From positions 1 to 48,875 of the forward strand of contig CAMVLM010000009.1 in the NCBI GenBank assembly GCA_947168335.1: DNA of 48,875 nt, in the 5' to 3' direction. Numbering within the stretch: the first letter of the stretch is position 1; each line of letters begins with the position of its first letter. The position numbers and the translations under genes are program-made. This document shows, piece after piece, positions 34,044 through 42,702 of this stretch. Source of the DNA: an uncultured Butyrivibrio sp. (GTDB lineage: Bacteria; Bacillota; Clostridia; Lachnospirales; Lachnospiraceae). The notes below the pieces were generated by a model that made no database searches, had not been told where the DNA came from, and saw only the letters and a list, made by a program, of their open reading frames with translations.

Positions 34044-35453
34044 ATGAATGGAAAACAAAAGGAATTATTTGAAAGTAATAATCTGTGGAAATCGATTATG
34101 AGTATGGTAATACCGGCGCTTCTTGCAATACTCGTAATGCTTTTATACAACATGGCAGATATGGTGTTTGTTGGTCAGACAGGAGATACAGCGCAGGTCG
34201 CAGCTGTTTCAATAGTTGGACCGGTTTTCAATCTGATAATGGCTGTTGCAATGCTACTTTCTGCCGGTGGAACAGTCCTCATTTCAAAAGATCTTGGTGC
34301 AAAAGACGAGGAACACGCAAGGCAGATTTCTGCAGTGTGTATGTGGGGAGCGGTAATTCTCGGAATATTGAGCGCTATTATAATCATTGGATTTAGCAAG
34401 CCGCTATTGTTATTTCTTGGAACAACACCTGATACCTATCCATTTGCAAAAAACTATATGACAATACTTGCTGCAGGAGCTCCTTTTCTTCTTATCAGCA
34501 ATATGCTGGGGCAGCTTCTTAGGGCTGAAGGTGCAGTAAAGGATGGATTAATTGGTAATCTCACAGGTACAGCTGTCAATATTATACTTGATCCGATTTT
34601 TATTCTTGGACTCGGAATGGGTGTTGTAGGAGCTGCAATCGCAACAGTTGTGGGGAATATTGTAGCGACACTGTTTTATATGAGATATATGAAGAAGAAA
34701 GCAGTTGTCTTAAATATGAGTCTGTCAAATGCCAGAAAAAAACCTGTGCTCATTTTTACAGTCATGGCGCTGGGGCTTCCTAATGCTGTAAGCACAATGC
34801 TTTCAGGCTTTGCCAATTCTTTTGCTAACCAATTGCTATCCGATTATGGATCAGATTCTATTGCTGCCAATGCTGCAGCAGGAAGGATCAATCAGATCAT
34901 AGTAATGGTGCTTATGGGAATATGTATGGGAGCACAGCCACTTATTTCCTACAATTATGGAGCAGGAAATCTTAGTAAGTTATCCGGGATTATGAAAAGA
35001 ATACTGATTCTTTGTACTGTCAGCGGAGTCATTACAACAGCTTTGGTCATTTCATTCAGAAGTGCAGCTATAAGTCTTTTCCTTAAAGATGCATCAGTTG
35101 CTGTGGTTGCAGAATCAATAATTACACTGTTGATGCTAAGTTCTCCATTTTTAGGACTGTTTTACTTATCAACCAATTTCCTGCAGGCTACAGGAAAGGC
35201 AGCAAGTGCAACAGTAATATCCTCACTTCAGAAAGGGGCGCTGCTTATTCCTCTTTTGTTTATTCTTGAAGCTTTATTTGGATTCTACGGTGTTATATAT
35301 GCTTATGTCGTGGCGGACTTTTCTGCAGTAGTTATTGCTGCGATTGCACTGGTTATAAACTGGATTAAGGTGAAGAAGGAATTAAAGCCGGTATTAAATC
35401 AAAATATAAAGGTACATACAAAGGGGGATTATAGAAATGAATGTTATAATTGA
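34044..35453 (+). CDS. MATE family efflux transporter
   Basis: A 469-residue membrane protein with about twelve hydrophobic segments in two similar halves. The first half has IPALLAILVMLLYNMADMVF and the VGPVFNLIMAVAMLLSAGG block typical of multidrug and toxin extrusion carriers of the DinF/NorM type. MGICMGAQPLISYNYGAG near residue 295 is the matching block of the second half. It would export a drug or natural product by Na+ or H+ antiport. GAGGAGA precedes the ATG. It is followed by an overlapping gene and likely controlled by the TetR gene at 33261. Confidence 0.93.
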   Translation: MNGKQKELFESNNLWKSIMSMVIPALLAILVMLLYNMADMVFVGQTGDTAQVAAVSIVGPVFNLIMAVAMLLSAGGTVLISKDLGAKDEEHARQISAVCMWGAVILGILSAIIIIGFSKPLLLFLGTTPDTYPFAKNYMTILAAGAPFLLISNMLGQLLRAEGAVKDGLIGNLTGTAVNIILDPIFILGLGMGVVGAAIATVVGNIVATLFYMRYMKKKAVVLNMSLSNARKKPVLIFTVMALGLPNAVSTMLSGFANSFANQLLSDYGSDSIAANAAAGRINQIIVMVLMGICMGAQPLISYNYGAGNLSKLSGIMKRILILCTVSGVITTALVISFRSAAISLFLKDASVAVVAESIITLLMLSSPFLGLFYLSTNFLQATGKAASATVISSLQKGALLIPLLFILEALFGFYGVIYAYVVADFSAVVIAAIALVINWIKVKKELKPVLNQNIKVHTKGDYRNECYN

Positions 35454-36159
35454 TATGCTTATAGGAATAAAATATTTTTTGATTTATATGTTTTCTCTTG
35501 CCGGTGTTGTCTTTCTGATAAATAAGATATTTGATCTTCCTAAGGAGTTATTTCGCAAGCTTCTCCATTTTATCGCATTTTCATCTGTTATTGTCATGAT
35601 CTATGCAGCTAAAAACTGGATATCGGCATCACTTGTTCCTGTGTTTATTATAATGCTCATGTATCCGGGGCTTAGCCGTGCAGAAAAAGACAAACGGTTT
35701 ACTGAACTGGTAGTTGAACGCAGAAAAGGAGAACTTAAGTCAAGCCTTTTACAGTTGTTTGGTACAATAGCATTTATAATAACTGTCAGTTGGGGATTAT
35801 TGGGACATAAAGAGCTCGCTGTTGCAGCTATACTAATGTGGGGATTTGGAGATGCAGCGGCAGCACTTATTGGCAAAAGATTTGGAAAGCATAAGGTTCT
35901 GTGTTTTAAGCACGTAGATCACAAGAAAAGCTGGGAGGGAACAGCAGCAATGTCAGTAGTTGCATTTGCTTTTGGAATGGCAAGCCTTATGATTATTGGT
36001 AATATTCCACTAGTTTACTGTGCTTTTGCAGTGGTAATAGCTGCTCCTCTGGCAGCAATCACTGAGCTTGTCACAAAAAACGGATATGATACAGTTACTG
36101 TCCCGATTGTTTGCACATGCACTCTTTATCTTTCGTATATAGCTATGGGAATTGTCTGA
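35437..36159 (+). CDS. Phytol/dolichol kinase-like membrane protein (SEC59/VTE5/CDP-transferase family)
   Basis: A 240-residue membrane protein with about seven hydrophobic segments. The central block LMWGFGDAAAALIGKRFGKH, with a later KSWEGTAAM, matches the family of CTP-dependent dolichol/phytol/diacylglycerol kinases, close to phosphatidate cytidylyltransferases. The FRKLLHFI motif near the start is also typical. It would phosphorylate a lipid alcohol at the membrane. The start overlaps the MATE gene by 17 bases, so the two are co-translated. AAGGGGG precedes the ATG. Confidence 0.8.
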   Translation: MNVIIDMLIGIKYFLIYMFSLAGVVFLINKIFDLPKELFRKLLHFIAFSSVIVMIYAAKNWISASLVPVFIIMLMYPGLSRAEKDKRFTELVVERRKGELKSSLLQLFGTIAFIITVSWGLLGHKELAVAAILMWGFGDAAAALIGKRFGKHKVLCFKHVDHKKSWEGTAAMSVVAFAFGMASLMIIGNIPLVYCAFAVVIAAPLAAITELVTKNGYDTVTVPIVCTCTLYLSYIAMGIV

Positions 36160-36183
36160 GTCAATAAAAGCCTAAGCTGTTTC

Positions 36184-37383
36184 TCATGTATTTTTACGAT
36201 AGGATGATGGGGTTATCCCATATATTTTTTTAAATACTTTTACAAAATAATTATTATCCTGATATCCTACAAAGCTGCTGATATCCTGAATCGCATAATC
36301 TGTGTTTTTCAGGAATGAGGCAGCTTTTTCGCACCTTTTTTTGGCGATGTATTCACTTATGGTCTGTTTGGTTTCGCTTTTAAAAATCTTCGAAAGATGG
36401 GAGATGGACATATTTGTTATTTCTGAAAGCCTTTTAATAGTAATTTCGTTTCCCAGGTGAAGTTCAACATATTCCATGATTTTTTGAACCGGTATGGAAT
36501 AATCCCCAAGTGTAAGTTTATGTTCATGCACAGCGCGGGTAAGTTCCAGAATCATGTCATAAATGTAGGTTTGCTGGCTTGATGAATTAAGTGATGAATC
36601 CATGAGCTGGACATACTTCTGTGTGATGGCGTTAATAGTAATGACAGACAGACCGGAATCTTCGGCTGCTTTCCTGGCGAGTACTCGTAATATTGCGAAA
36701 GAGACTGCAGGGTTTGAATAAGTAGGGTTTTCTTTCATAAAATCATAGTTAGCAGTTGATGCAGCCATGATTTTGAAAGCGCTTTTTACATTTTCAACAT
36801 CTCCGTTTTTTATCATGCTTAAAAATCTATGTTCATCATCATATCGTCTGTAAATAGAACTGTAGTCAGTGTTGTCAATGTCGGTGTGTAATGTCTTTTC
36901 TGCCGCGTCCTGAATAAATCCGGTTAGTTTCCGATAATGAAAGGCAATAACTGAAGGATCAAATGACTGCATAACAGCAGTGAGTGTGCCTTGGAGTTGG
37001 CTGGAGTACATTATAGGGAATGCTGTGTAATACAATCTTAAGGATATGAGATTAGATGCGGGAAGGCTGTTTTTTATAATCATCTGCTCTAAAAAATTCT
37101 CTGAGTATTCCTTCTGAACGTACGGACCTACTATAAAGGTCTGATCACAAAATTTAAAAAAAATAATGCATACATTGAGAGAGTCCACGATTTCATATAT
37201 TGTTTCAGTTTCAGAAGAGTTGATCATAAGTGAAAGAGCTTCCCTTGTGAACATGGGTTGAAGAGTATTGTTATAGCAATATTTTTCTTCGAAACTTCTT
37301 AAATCCTTATCGTAGTCAGTGACTACGACAGCATTTATGTTCATCAGGTTTCTTATAAGTCTCAAAAAAAGATCTGTTTCCAT
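36184..37383 (-). CDS. AraC family transcriptional regulator
   Basis: A 399-residue regulator. The long N-terminal part (about 290 residues) has no clear cupin. Residues 295-398 are two helix-turn-helix motifs: TIKRLSEITNMSISHLSKIFKS, and SSFVGYQDNNYFVKVFKKIYGITPSSYRK. The start at 37383 is chosen because GGAG lies 9 bases ahead; the 22 residues from 37449 have no ribosome site. It is divergent from the GH2-GH1-symporter operon and is the likely activator of that operon. Confidence 0.88.
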   Translation of the reverse strand: METDLFLRLIRNLMNINAVVVTDYDKDLRSFEEKYCYNNTLQPMFTREALSLMINSSETETIYEIVDSLNVCIIFFKFCDQTFIVGPYVQKEYSENFLEQMIIKNSLPASNLISLRLYYTAFPIMYSSQLQGTLTAVMQSFDPSVIAFHYRKLTGFIQDAAEKTLHTDIDNTDYSSIYRRYDDEHRFLSMIKNGDVENVKSAFKIMAASTANYDFMKENPTYSNPAVSFAILRVLARKAAEDSGLSVITINAITQKYVQLMDSSLNSSSQQTYIYDMILELTRAVHEHKLTLGDYSIPVQKIMEYVELHLGNEITIKRLSEITNMSISHLSKIFKSETKQTISEYIAKKRCEKAASFLKNTDYAIQDISSFVGYQDNNYFVKVFKKIYGITPSSYRKNT

Positions 37384-37449
37384 TGTTATATTCTCCGAAA
37401 AAAGCGGGTGGTTAGATTTGAATATAGTAATAATATACGGCACATGCAA

Positions 37450-37635
37450 AATAATGCTATTAAAATAAATTTTATATCAGATATATCATGATTAAGCTCA
37501 AAAAGCAATACAAAATTACTATTTTAAATCTAATTATTCTATATTGATTTTGGTTCCCATGATACCATATGAACAATAAAGATAATATTGTCGTGCTGCA
37601 ATGCAGTTTTAGCAATAATACGAGGAGACTGAGAA
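37450..37635 (+). promoter_or_regulatory. Intergenic control region of the glycan locus
   Basis: This A/T-rich stretch lies between the divergent AraC and GH2 genes. It holds a loose inverted repeat near 37554-37575 (GTTCCCATGATACCATATGAAC) that could be a regulator site. AGGAGA before 37636 is the ribosome site of the GH2 gene. I could not choose a single promoter. Confidence 0.4.
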
Positions 37636-39846
37636 ATGAGAAATACAATTCTGTGGAACGATGGATGGAAATTTGAAAAGGAAAATATATCTGAAGCAGT
37701 TACTATTCCACATACCTGGAATGCAGTTGACGGGCAGACCGGCCCTGAGCAGTACTACAGGGGAATCTGCCACTATAAAAAGCAGTTTAACAGACCGACA
37801 ATGGAAGATGGTCAGCGTTGCTACCTTGAATTCAGGGGAGTGAATTCATCCTGTGAAGTACATATCAATGGTAAAGCAATTGCCAGACATGATGGAGGTT
37901 ATTCAACCTTCAGGTGCGATGTGACAGATTTTCTTCAGAGATCTAATGAAGTAACAGTCATTGTTTCCAATGAACCAAACGAGGTCGTATATCCGCAAAG
38001 AGCGGATTTTACGTTCTACGGTGGAATATACAGAGACGTATACATGGTAATTGTAAATAAGGGTCATTTTGATCTTGATTACTATGGTGGAAATGGCCTG
38101 TATGTGACGCCTTCCATTGAAGGAAACCATGCTCATGTTGATATTAAGACATATTTTGCAGGTAATGCAGACCGGATCCTGATTTCAATAGATGGTGTTG
38201 GAGAAAAGGAACTGGAGATTAGTAAGGAAGACGGAAAGAACATTGCAACAGGTTCTTTTGATATTGAGAATCCAAGGTTATGGAATGGTATCGCAGATCC
38301 ATACCTCTACAGGATAACAGCAACATTGTTTACCGGTGAAGAGGTGTCTGACAGGATTTACGACAGGTTTGGAATCAGAACATTTTCATTTGATCCGGAA
38401 AATGGATTTTTCTTAAATGGAAAAAGTTACCCTCTTAGAGGAGTATCAAGGCATCAGGACAGAGCTGGAATCGGAAATGCGCTGACAAAGGAGATGCACG
38501 AAGAAGATATGGACCTGATCCTTTCTATGGGAGCTAATTCCATAAGACTTGCGCATTATCAACACGATCAGTATTTTTATGACCTCTGTGATGAAAAAGG
38601 AATAGTTGCGTGGGCAGAGATCCCATATATCACTGTTCATATGGACAGCGGAAGAGATAATACGATCTCACAGATGAAAGAGTTAATAACTCAGAATTAT
38701 AACCATGCATCCATCATATGCTGGGCGTTATCCAATGAAATAACACTTCAGGGCGTGACAGATGATCTTATGGAAAACCACCGGATTCTTAATGATCTTG
38801 TTCACGAGATGGATCCTGGGAGAGTATCAGCTATGGCGAATCTGTTTATGCTTGAAACGGATTCACCACTTGTTCAGCTTCCTGATATCAGAGGATATAA
38901 CCTTTATTACGGCTGGTATGTAGGGGATATGGAAGATAACGACAAATGGTTTGATGACTTCCATAGAGAGCATCCGGATACAGTGATTGGGCTCACTGAA
39001 TATGGCGCTGATTCAGTAATAAAACTTCAGTCACCAAAACCGGAGAAAGGTGATTTTACGGAAGGGTATCAGGCACTTTACCATGAACACATGCTTGAGA
39101 TGATAAATAAAAGACCTTATATATGGGGTTCGTATTGCTGGAACATGTTTGAATTCGCCGCTGCCGGCAGAGATGAAGCAGGAGATCCCGGAAAAAATCA
39201 CAAGGGGCTTGTTACTTTCGATAGAAAGATAAAGAAAGATGCTTATTATATCTACAAGGCTTGGTGGTCAGATGAACCTTTTGTTCATCTCTGTGGAAAG
39301 AGATATCACGATCGTATTGAAGAAGAAACAGAAATCAAAGCCTATTCAAATCAAGGCACTGTAACTCTTTTCGTAGACGGAGAAGAAATTGAAACAAAGA
39401 CTGCGGAGCATGTTTTTACATTCAGAGTAAATATTAATGGAACTCACAAAATAGAAGCTGTATCCGGTGATTGCCGGGATGAAATGGAAATCACAAAGGT
39501 TTCAGACCCCAATCCTGATTATTTTATATCAAAAGATAAAGTGCATAACTGGTTTGATGTTCAGGCAGAAGATGAAAGCGCTGAGGATAATGAGTATCTT
39601 TCATTAAACAGCACTATGGCGGAGATTCAGGCTGTACCGGAAGGAAAAGCCATAATTGATAACATGATGGCGGTCATGAACAGCAAAGCTGCCGGTGGTA
39701 TGGGAGAAGGGGTAAAAATACCAAAAGCCATGCAGGCAATAATAGCGAGACAGCCACTAAAAAAGCTTATTCAGCAAGGAGGAATGAAACTTGATTCCCC
39801 GGAGATAAGAAATCTGGAAATGGCGTTATCAAAGATAAAAAAGTGA
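37636..39846 (+). CDS. Glycoside hydrolase family 2 enzyme (beta-galactosidase type)
   Basis: A 736-residue cytoplasmic enzyme without a signal peptide. Order: sugar-binding jelly roll (residues 1-155, with TFYGGIYRDVYM), Ig-like domain (160-250), and TIM barrel (250-560) with the acid/base Glu in WALSNEITLQ near residue 370 and the nucleophile Glu in IGLTEYGADS near 454. The C-terminal part has an Ig-like domain and a Met-rich helical tail of about 90 residues (EGKAIIDNMMAVMN... AMQAIIARQPL), seen in several Lachnospiraceae GH2 enzymes. First gene of an operon with GH1, symporter, GH78 and GH43. Confidence 0.92.
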   Translation: MRNTILWNDGWKFEKENISEAVTIPHTWNAVDGQTGPEQYYRGICHYKKQFNRPTMEDGQRCYLEFRGVNSSCEVHINGKAIARHDGGYSTFRCDVTDFLQRSNEVTVIVSNEPNEVVYPQRADFTFYGGIYRDVYMVIVNKGHFDLDYYGGNGLYVTPSIEGNHAHVDIKTYFAGNADRILISIDGVGEKELEISKEDGKNIATGSFDIENPRLWNGIADPYLYRITATLFTGEEVSDRIYDRFGIRTFSFDPENGFFLNGKSYPLRGVSRHQDRAGIGNALTKEMHEEDMDLILSMGANSIRLAHYQHDQYFYDLCDEKGIVAWAEIPYITVHMDSGRDNTISQMKELITQNYNHASIICWALSNEITLQGVTDDLMENHRILNDLVHEMDPGRVSAMANLFMLETDSPLVQLPDIRGYNLYYGWYVGDMEDNDKWFDDFHREHPDTVIGLTEYGADSVIKLQSPKPEKGDFTEGYQALYHEHMLEMINKRPYIWGSYCWNMFEFAAAGRDEAGDPGKNHKGLVTFDRKIKKDAYYIYKAWWSDEPFVHLCGKRYHDRIEEETEIKAYSNQGTVTLFVDGEEIETKTAEHVFTFRVNINGTHKIEAVSGDCRDEMEITKVSDPNPDYFISKDKVHNWFDVQAEDESAEDNEYLSLNSTMAEIQAVPEGKAIIDNMMAVMNSKAAGGMGEGVKIPKAMQAIIARQPLKKLIQQGGMKLDSPEIRNLEMALSKIKK

Positions 39847-39858
39847 AAGGAAAGCGAT

Positions 39859-41178
39859 ATGAATAAATTTGAAACAGGATTTTTGCTTGGAGCATCCACT
39901 GCCGCACATCAGGTAGAGGGAAATAACATAAATTCTGATTATTGGGCTATGGAAAACATGGAGTATTCTCAGTTTGTTGAGCCATCTCTTGATGCAGTCG
40001 ATCACTATAACAGATATGAAGAAGACATCAAAATGCTTTCGGATGCAGGATTAAATACATACAGATTCTCAGTAGAATGGGCCAGAATTGAACCTGAAGA
40101 AGGCAGATTTGATGAGAACGAGATTGATCATTACAGAAAAATGATAGCCTGCTGCAAAAAGAATAATGTTGAGCCGGTGATAACTCTTATGCATTTTACA
40201 TCTCCTATGTGGCTGATTAAAAAAGGTGGATGGGAAAATGAAGAAGTTGTCAGGTTGTTTGCCAGATATGCAGGATATGTCACAGAGAAGCTGGGAAATG
40301 ATATCAGGTATATATGTACTATAAACGAGGCAAATATGAGACTGCAGATAGGTGCTCTTATGGAGCGCTTTAAGAAGCAGATGATGGCAAAAATGGCATC
40401 CTCACAGAAAGATACGGATGTACAGAATGCCAGGAAAGATTCCATGGAGGGTCAGGTTCAGGTTGGCCTTAATCTCTCAGACCCCATGGAGAGAATGAAA
40501 CTGATAGCTATGGAAAATGCCAGGATATTCGGAGATCCGCAGCCGCATACCTTTGTGTCAGCAGCTTCTGAGAACGGTGACATGATAGTGATAAAGGCAC
40601 ATGAGGCTGCAAAAGAGGCAATTAAAAAGGTCAACCCTGAGATAAATGTGGGGATAACTCTTTCACTCCATGATACACAGTTTATCGAAGGTGGAGAGAA
40701 TGGTGCTGATAAAGAGTGGAATGAGGAGTTTGGACACTATATTCCGTTTATTAAGGATGATGACTTCTTTGGACTCCAGAATTATACAAGAACCATATAT
40801 GGACCTGACGGAATAGTGCCGGTTACTGAAGGAACGCCTATGACTCAGATGGATTATGAAGTATATCCGGAAGCGCTTGAGCATGTAATAAGGAGAGTTA
40901 ATAAAGAGATGCCGGGTGTTCCGATCATGGTTACTGAAAATGGGATAGCAACTTCAGATGATGAGCAAAGATGTGAATTCATAGATAAGGCCATTGCCGG
41001 GGTACAGAGCTGCATAGAGGATGGAATTCCTGTAATTGGGTATTGCCACTGGTCACTAATGGACAATTTTGAATGGCAGAAGGGGTATGCTCTGACATTT
41101 GGACTTTGTGCAGTTGATAGAAAAACACAGATAAGGACTCCTAAAAAGAGTCTTAAACACTTGGGTGGATATAGATAA
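39859..41178 (+). CDS. Glycoside hydrolase family 1 enzyme (beta-glucosidase/galactosidase type)
   Basis: A 439-residue cytoplasmic TIM barrel. The N-terminal GH1 signature is FLLGASTAAHQVEGN. The acid/base Glu is in CTINEANM near residue 156 (the family usually has NEP) and the nucleophile Glu in MVTENGIAT near 357. WSLMDNFEWQKGY near 400 is the conserved aglycone-site block. A helical insert rich in Met/Lys (about residues 165-200) follows the acid/base region. It starts 12 bases after the GH2 stop, with GAAAGGAAA as ribosome site, so it is co-expressed. Beta-glucoside or beta-galactoside is likely. Confidence 0.92.
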   Translation: MNKFETGFLLGASTAAHQVEGNNINSDYWAMENMEYSQFVEPSLDAVDHYNRYEEDIKMLSDAGLNTYRFSVEWARIEPEEGRFDENEIDHYRKMIACCKKNNVEPVITLMHFTSPMWLIKKGGWENEEVVRLFARYAGYVTEKLGNDIRYICTINEANMRLQIGALMERFKKQMMAKMASSQKDTDVQNARKDSMEGQVQVGLNLSDPMERMKLIAMENARIFGDPQPHTFVSAASENGDMIVIKAHEAAKEAIKKVNPEINVGITLSLHDTQFIEGGENGADKEWNEEFGHYIPFIKDDDFFGLQNYTRTIYGPDGIVPVTEGTPMTQMDYEVYPEALEHVIRRVNKEMPGVPIMVTENGIATSDDEQRCEFIDKAIAGVQSCIEDGIPVIGYCHWSLMDNFEWQKGYALTFGLCAVDRKTQIRTPKKSLKHLGGYR

Positions 41179-41210
41179 TATGTGAATAAGGATGATGTAT
41201 TGGAGGAATT

Positions 41211-42680
41211 ATGGGTAACATAAGTGAAGAAAAAGACACAGGTGTAATTTATCACAGAGCTAAAACATGGCAGATTATCCTGTTTGCATGTAATGGTCTT
41301 GTAGGAATGAGTATTTATCAGCTGATAGGTCTGGCCAGTTATTCGGCAAACATAGGATATGGAATTACTACCGTTGCGGTAGGAGGAATACTGACTTTTA
41401 CGAGAATTCTTGATGCAATAACGGATCCGCTGCTGGCTTTTGTATATGACAGAATTAATACAAGATGGGGAAAAATACGTATACTAATCGTCGCAGGATG
41501 GCTTATTGAGGCTGTTGCTCTTTTATGTATGTTCAATTTCTTTTCAAGTAAAGGTTTTGGGCTTGTTGTATTTCTGCTTTGTTATATTGTCTATATTATT
41601 GGATATACAATGGCTAACGTCACAGCTCTTACTGTTCCGAATTTATTGACAAATGACCCCAGGCAGAGACCTACTATCGGTGTCTGGCAGACAGTTTTCA
41701 ACTATATTGTTCCCATTGTTTTAAGTATTGTCCTCAATGTTGTGCTTTTACCAATGTTTGGTGGAGAGTATAATCAGGGATTTTTGACAGCAGCATGTTT
41801 TGTTGCTATTGCAGTGTCAGCATTGGGAGTACTTTTTGTCTGCATAGGAGTCTCTGAATATGACAAACCGGAGAATTTCAAGAATCTTACAGGCAATAAA
41901 GAGGAAAAACTCAGCATTAAGGATATGATTGGCGCGATCAAGGAAAACAAACCATTCCAGTGTTATATAGTAGCTGCAGCATCTGATAAGATTGCGCAGC
42001 AGGTAGCCAGTCAGTCAATTGTTGCTACACTTCTTATGGGAATAATTATTGGAAATATGGGGCTTTCTACCATATTAAACATGATCGCTATACTTCCGGC
42101 TATCCTTTTTGCAGCATTTGGTGCCCGATATGCCGGTAAACATGGAAATAAAGAATCTATTGCAACCTGGACATGGGCTTGTATGGGAATAGCAGCAGGT
42201 CTTGTGGTATTTTTCGCAGTTATTGATCCGCATCATATTGCTACTTTTGGACCAATGATGATCATCTATGTCGTGTTCACTCTTTTGCTCAATGGTGCAA
42301 AAATGTGCGTAACAACAGCAAATACAGCATTTATGTCGGATATAATCGATTACGAGCTTGATCGTACAGGGAAGTTTATTCCTGCAGTTATGACAGGTAC
42401 ATACAATTTTATAGATAAAATTGTTTCTGCTTTTTCAGCGGTTATAGCTACATTGGCTATTGCTCTTGTAGGATATACAGAAACTCTTCCGCAGCCGGGA
42501 GATACTCTTACAAGACCTATTTTTTGGATGACCATGGTCTTGCAGTATGGATTGGCGATGATTGGTTGGGTGTGCACCATAATAGCAATGCGCAAATGTG
42601 ATCTCACAAAAGACGAGATGGCCAGAGTTCAGCACAGGATTTCTGAAAAAAAGAAAATGATTCAAAACTCACAGGAATGA
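41211..42680 (+). CDS. Glycoside/pentoside/hexuronide cation symporter (GPH family MFS)
   Basis: A 489-residue membrane protein with about twelve helices. The N-terminal part has RILDAITDPLLAFVYDRINTRWGKIR, the family hallmark (aspartates in helix II and DR...RWGKxR). The pair VTALTVPNLLTNDPRQRP and the late FMSDIIDYELDRTGKFIPAVMTG also fit GPH (MelB-like) transporters. It would import a mono- or oligosaccharide with Na+ or H+. It is preceded by TTGGAGGAA and sits inside the glycoside hydrolase operon, so the cargo is the substrate of those enzymes. Confidence 0.93.
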   Translation: MGNISEEKDTGVIYHRAKTWQIILFACNGLVGMSIYQLIGLASYSANIGYGITTVAVGGILTFTRILDAITDPLLAFVYDRINTRWGKIRILIVAGWLIEAVALLCMFNFFSSKGFGLVVFLLCYIVYIIGYTMANVTALTVPNLLTNDPRQRPTIGVWQTVFNYIVPIVLSIVLNVVLLPMFGGEYNQGFLTAACFVAIAVSALGVLFVCIGVSEYDKPENFKNLTGNKEEKLSIKDMIGAIKENKPFQCYIVAAASDKIAQQVASQSIVATLLMGIIIGNMGLSTILNMIAILPAILFAAFGARYAGKHGNKESIATWTWACMGIAAGLVVFFAVIDPHHIATFGPMMIIYVVFTLLLNGAKMCVTTANTAFMSDIIDYELDRTGKFIPAVMTGTYNFIDKIVSAFSAVIATLAIALVGYTETLPQPGDTLTRPIFWMTMVLQYGLAMIGWVCTIIAMRKCDLTKDEMARVQHRISEKKKMIQNSQE

Positions 42681-42702
42681 ATGGTTACAGAGGAACGGAT
42701 AT

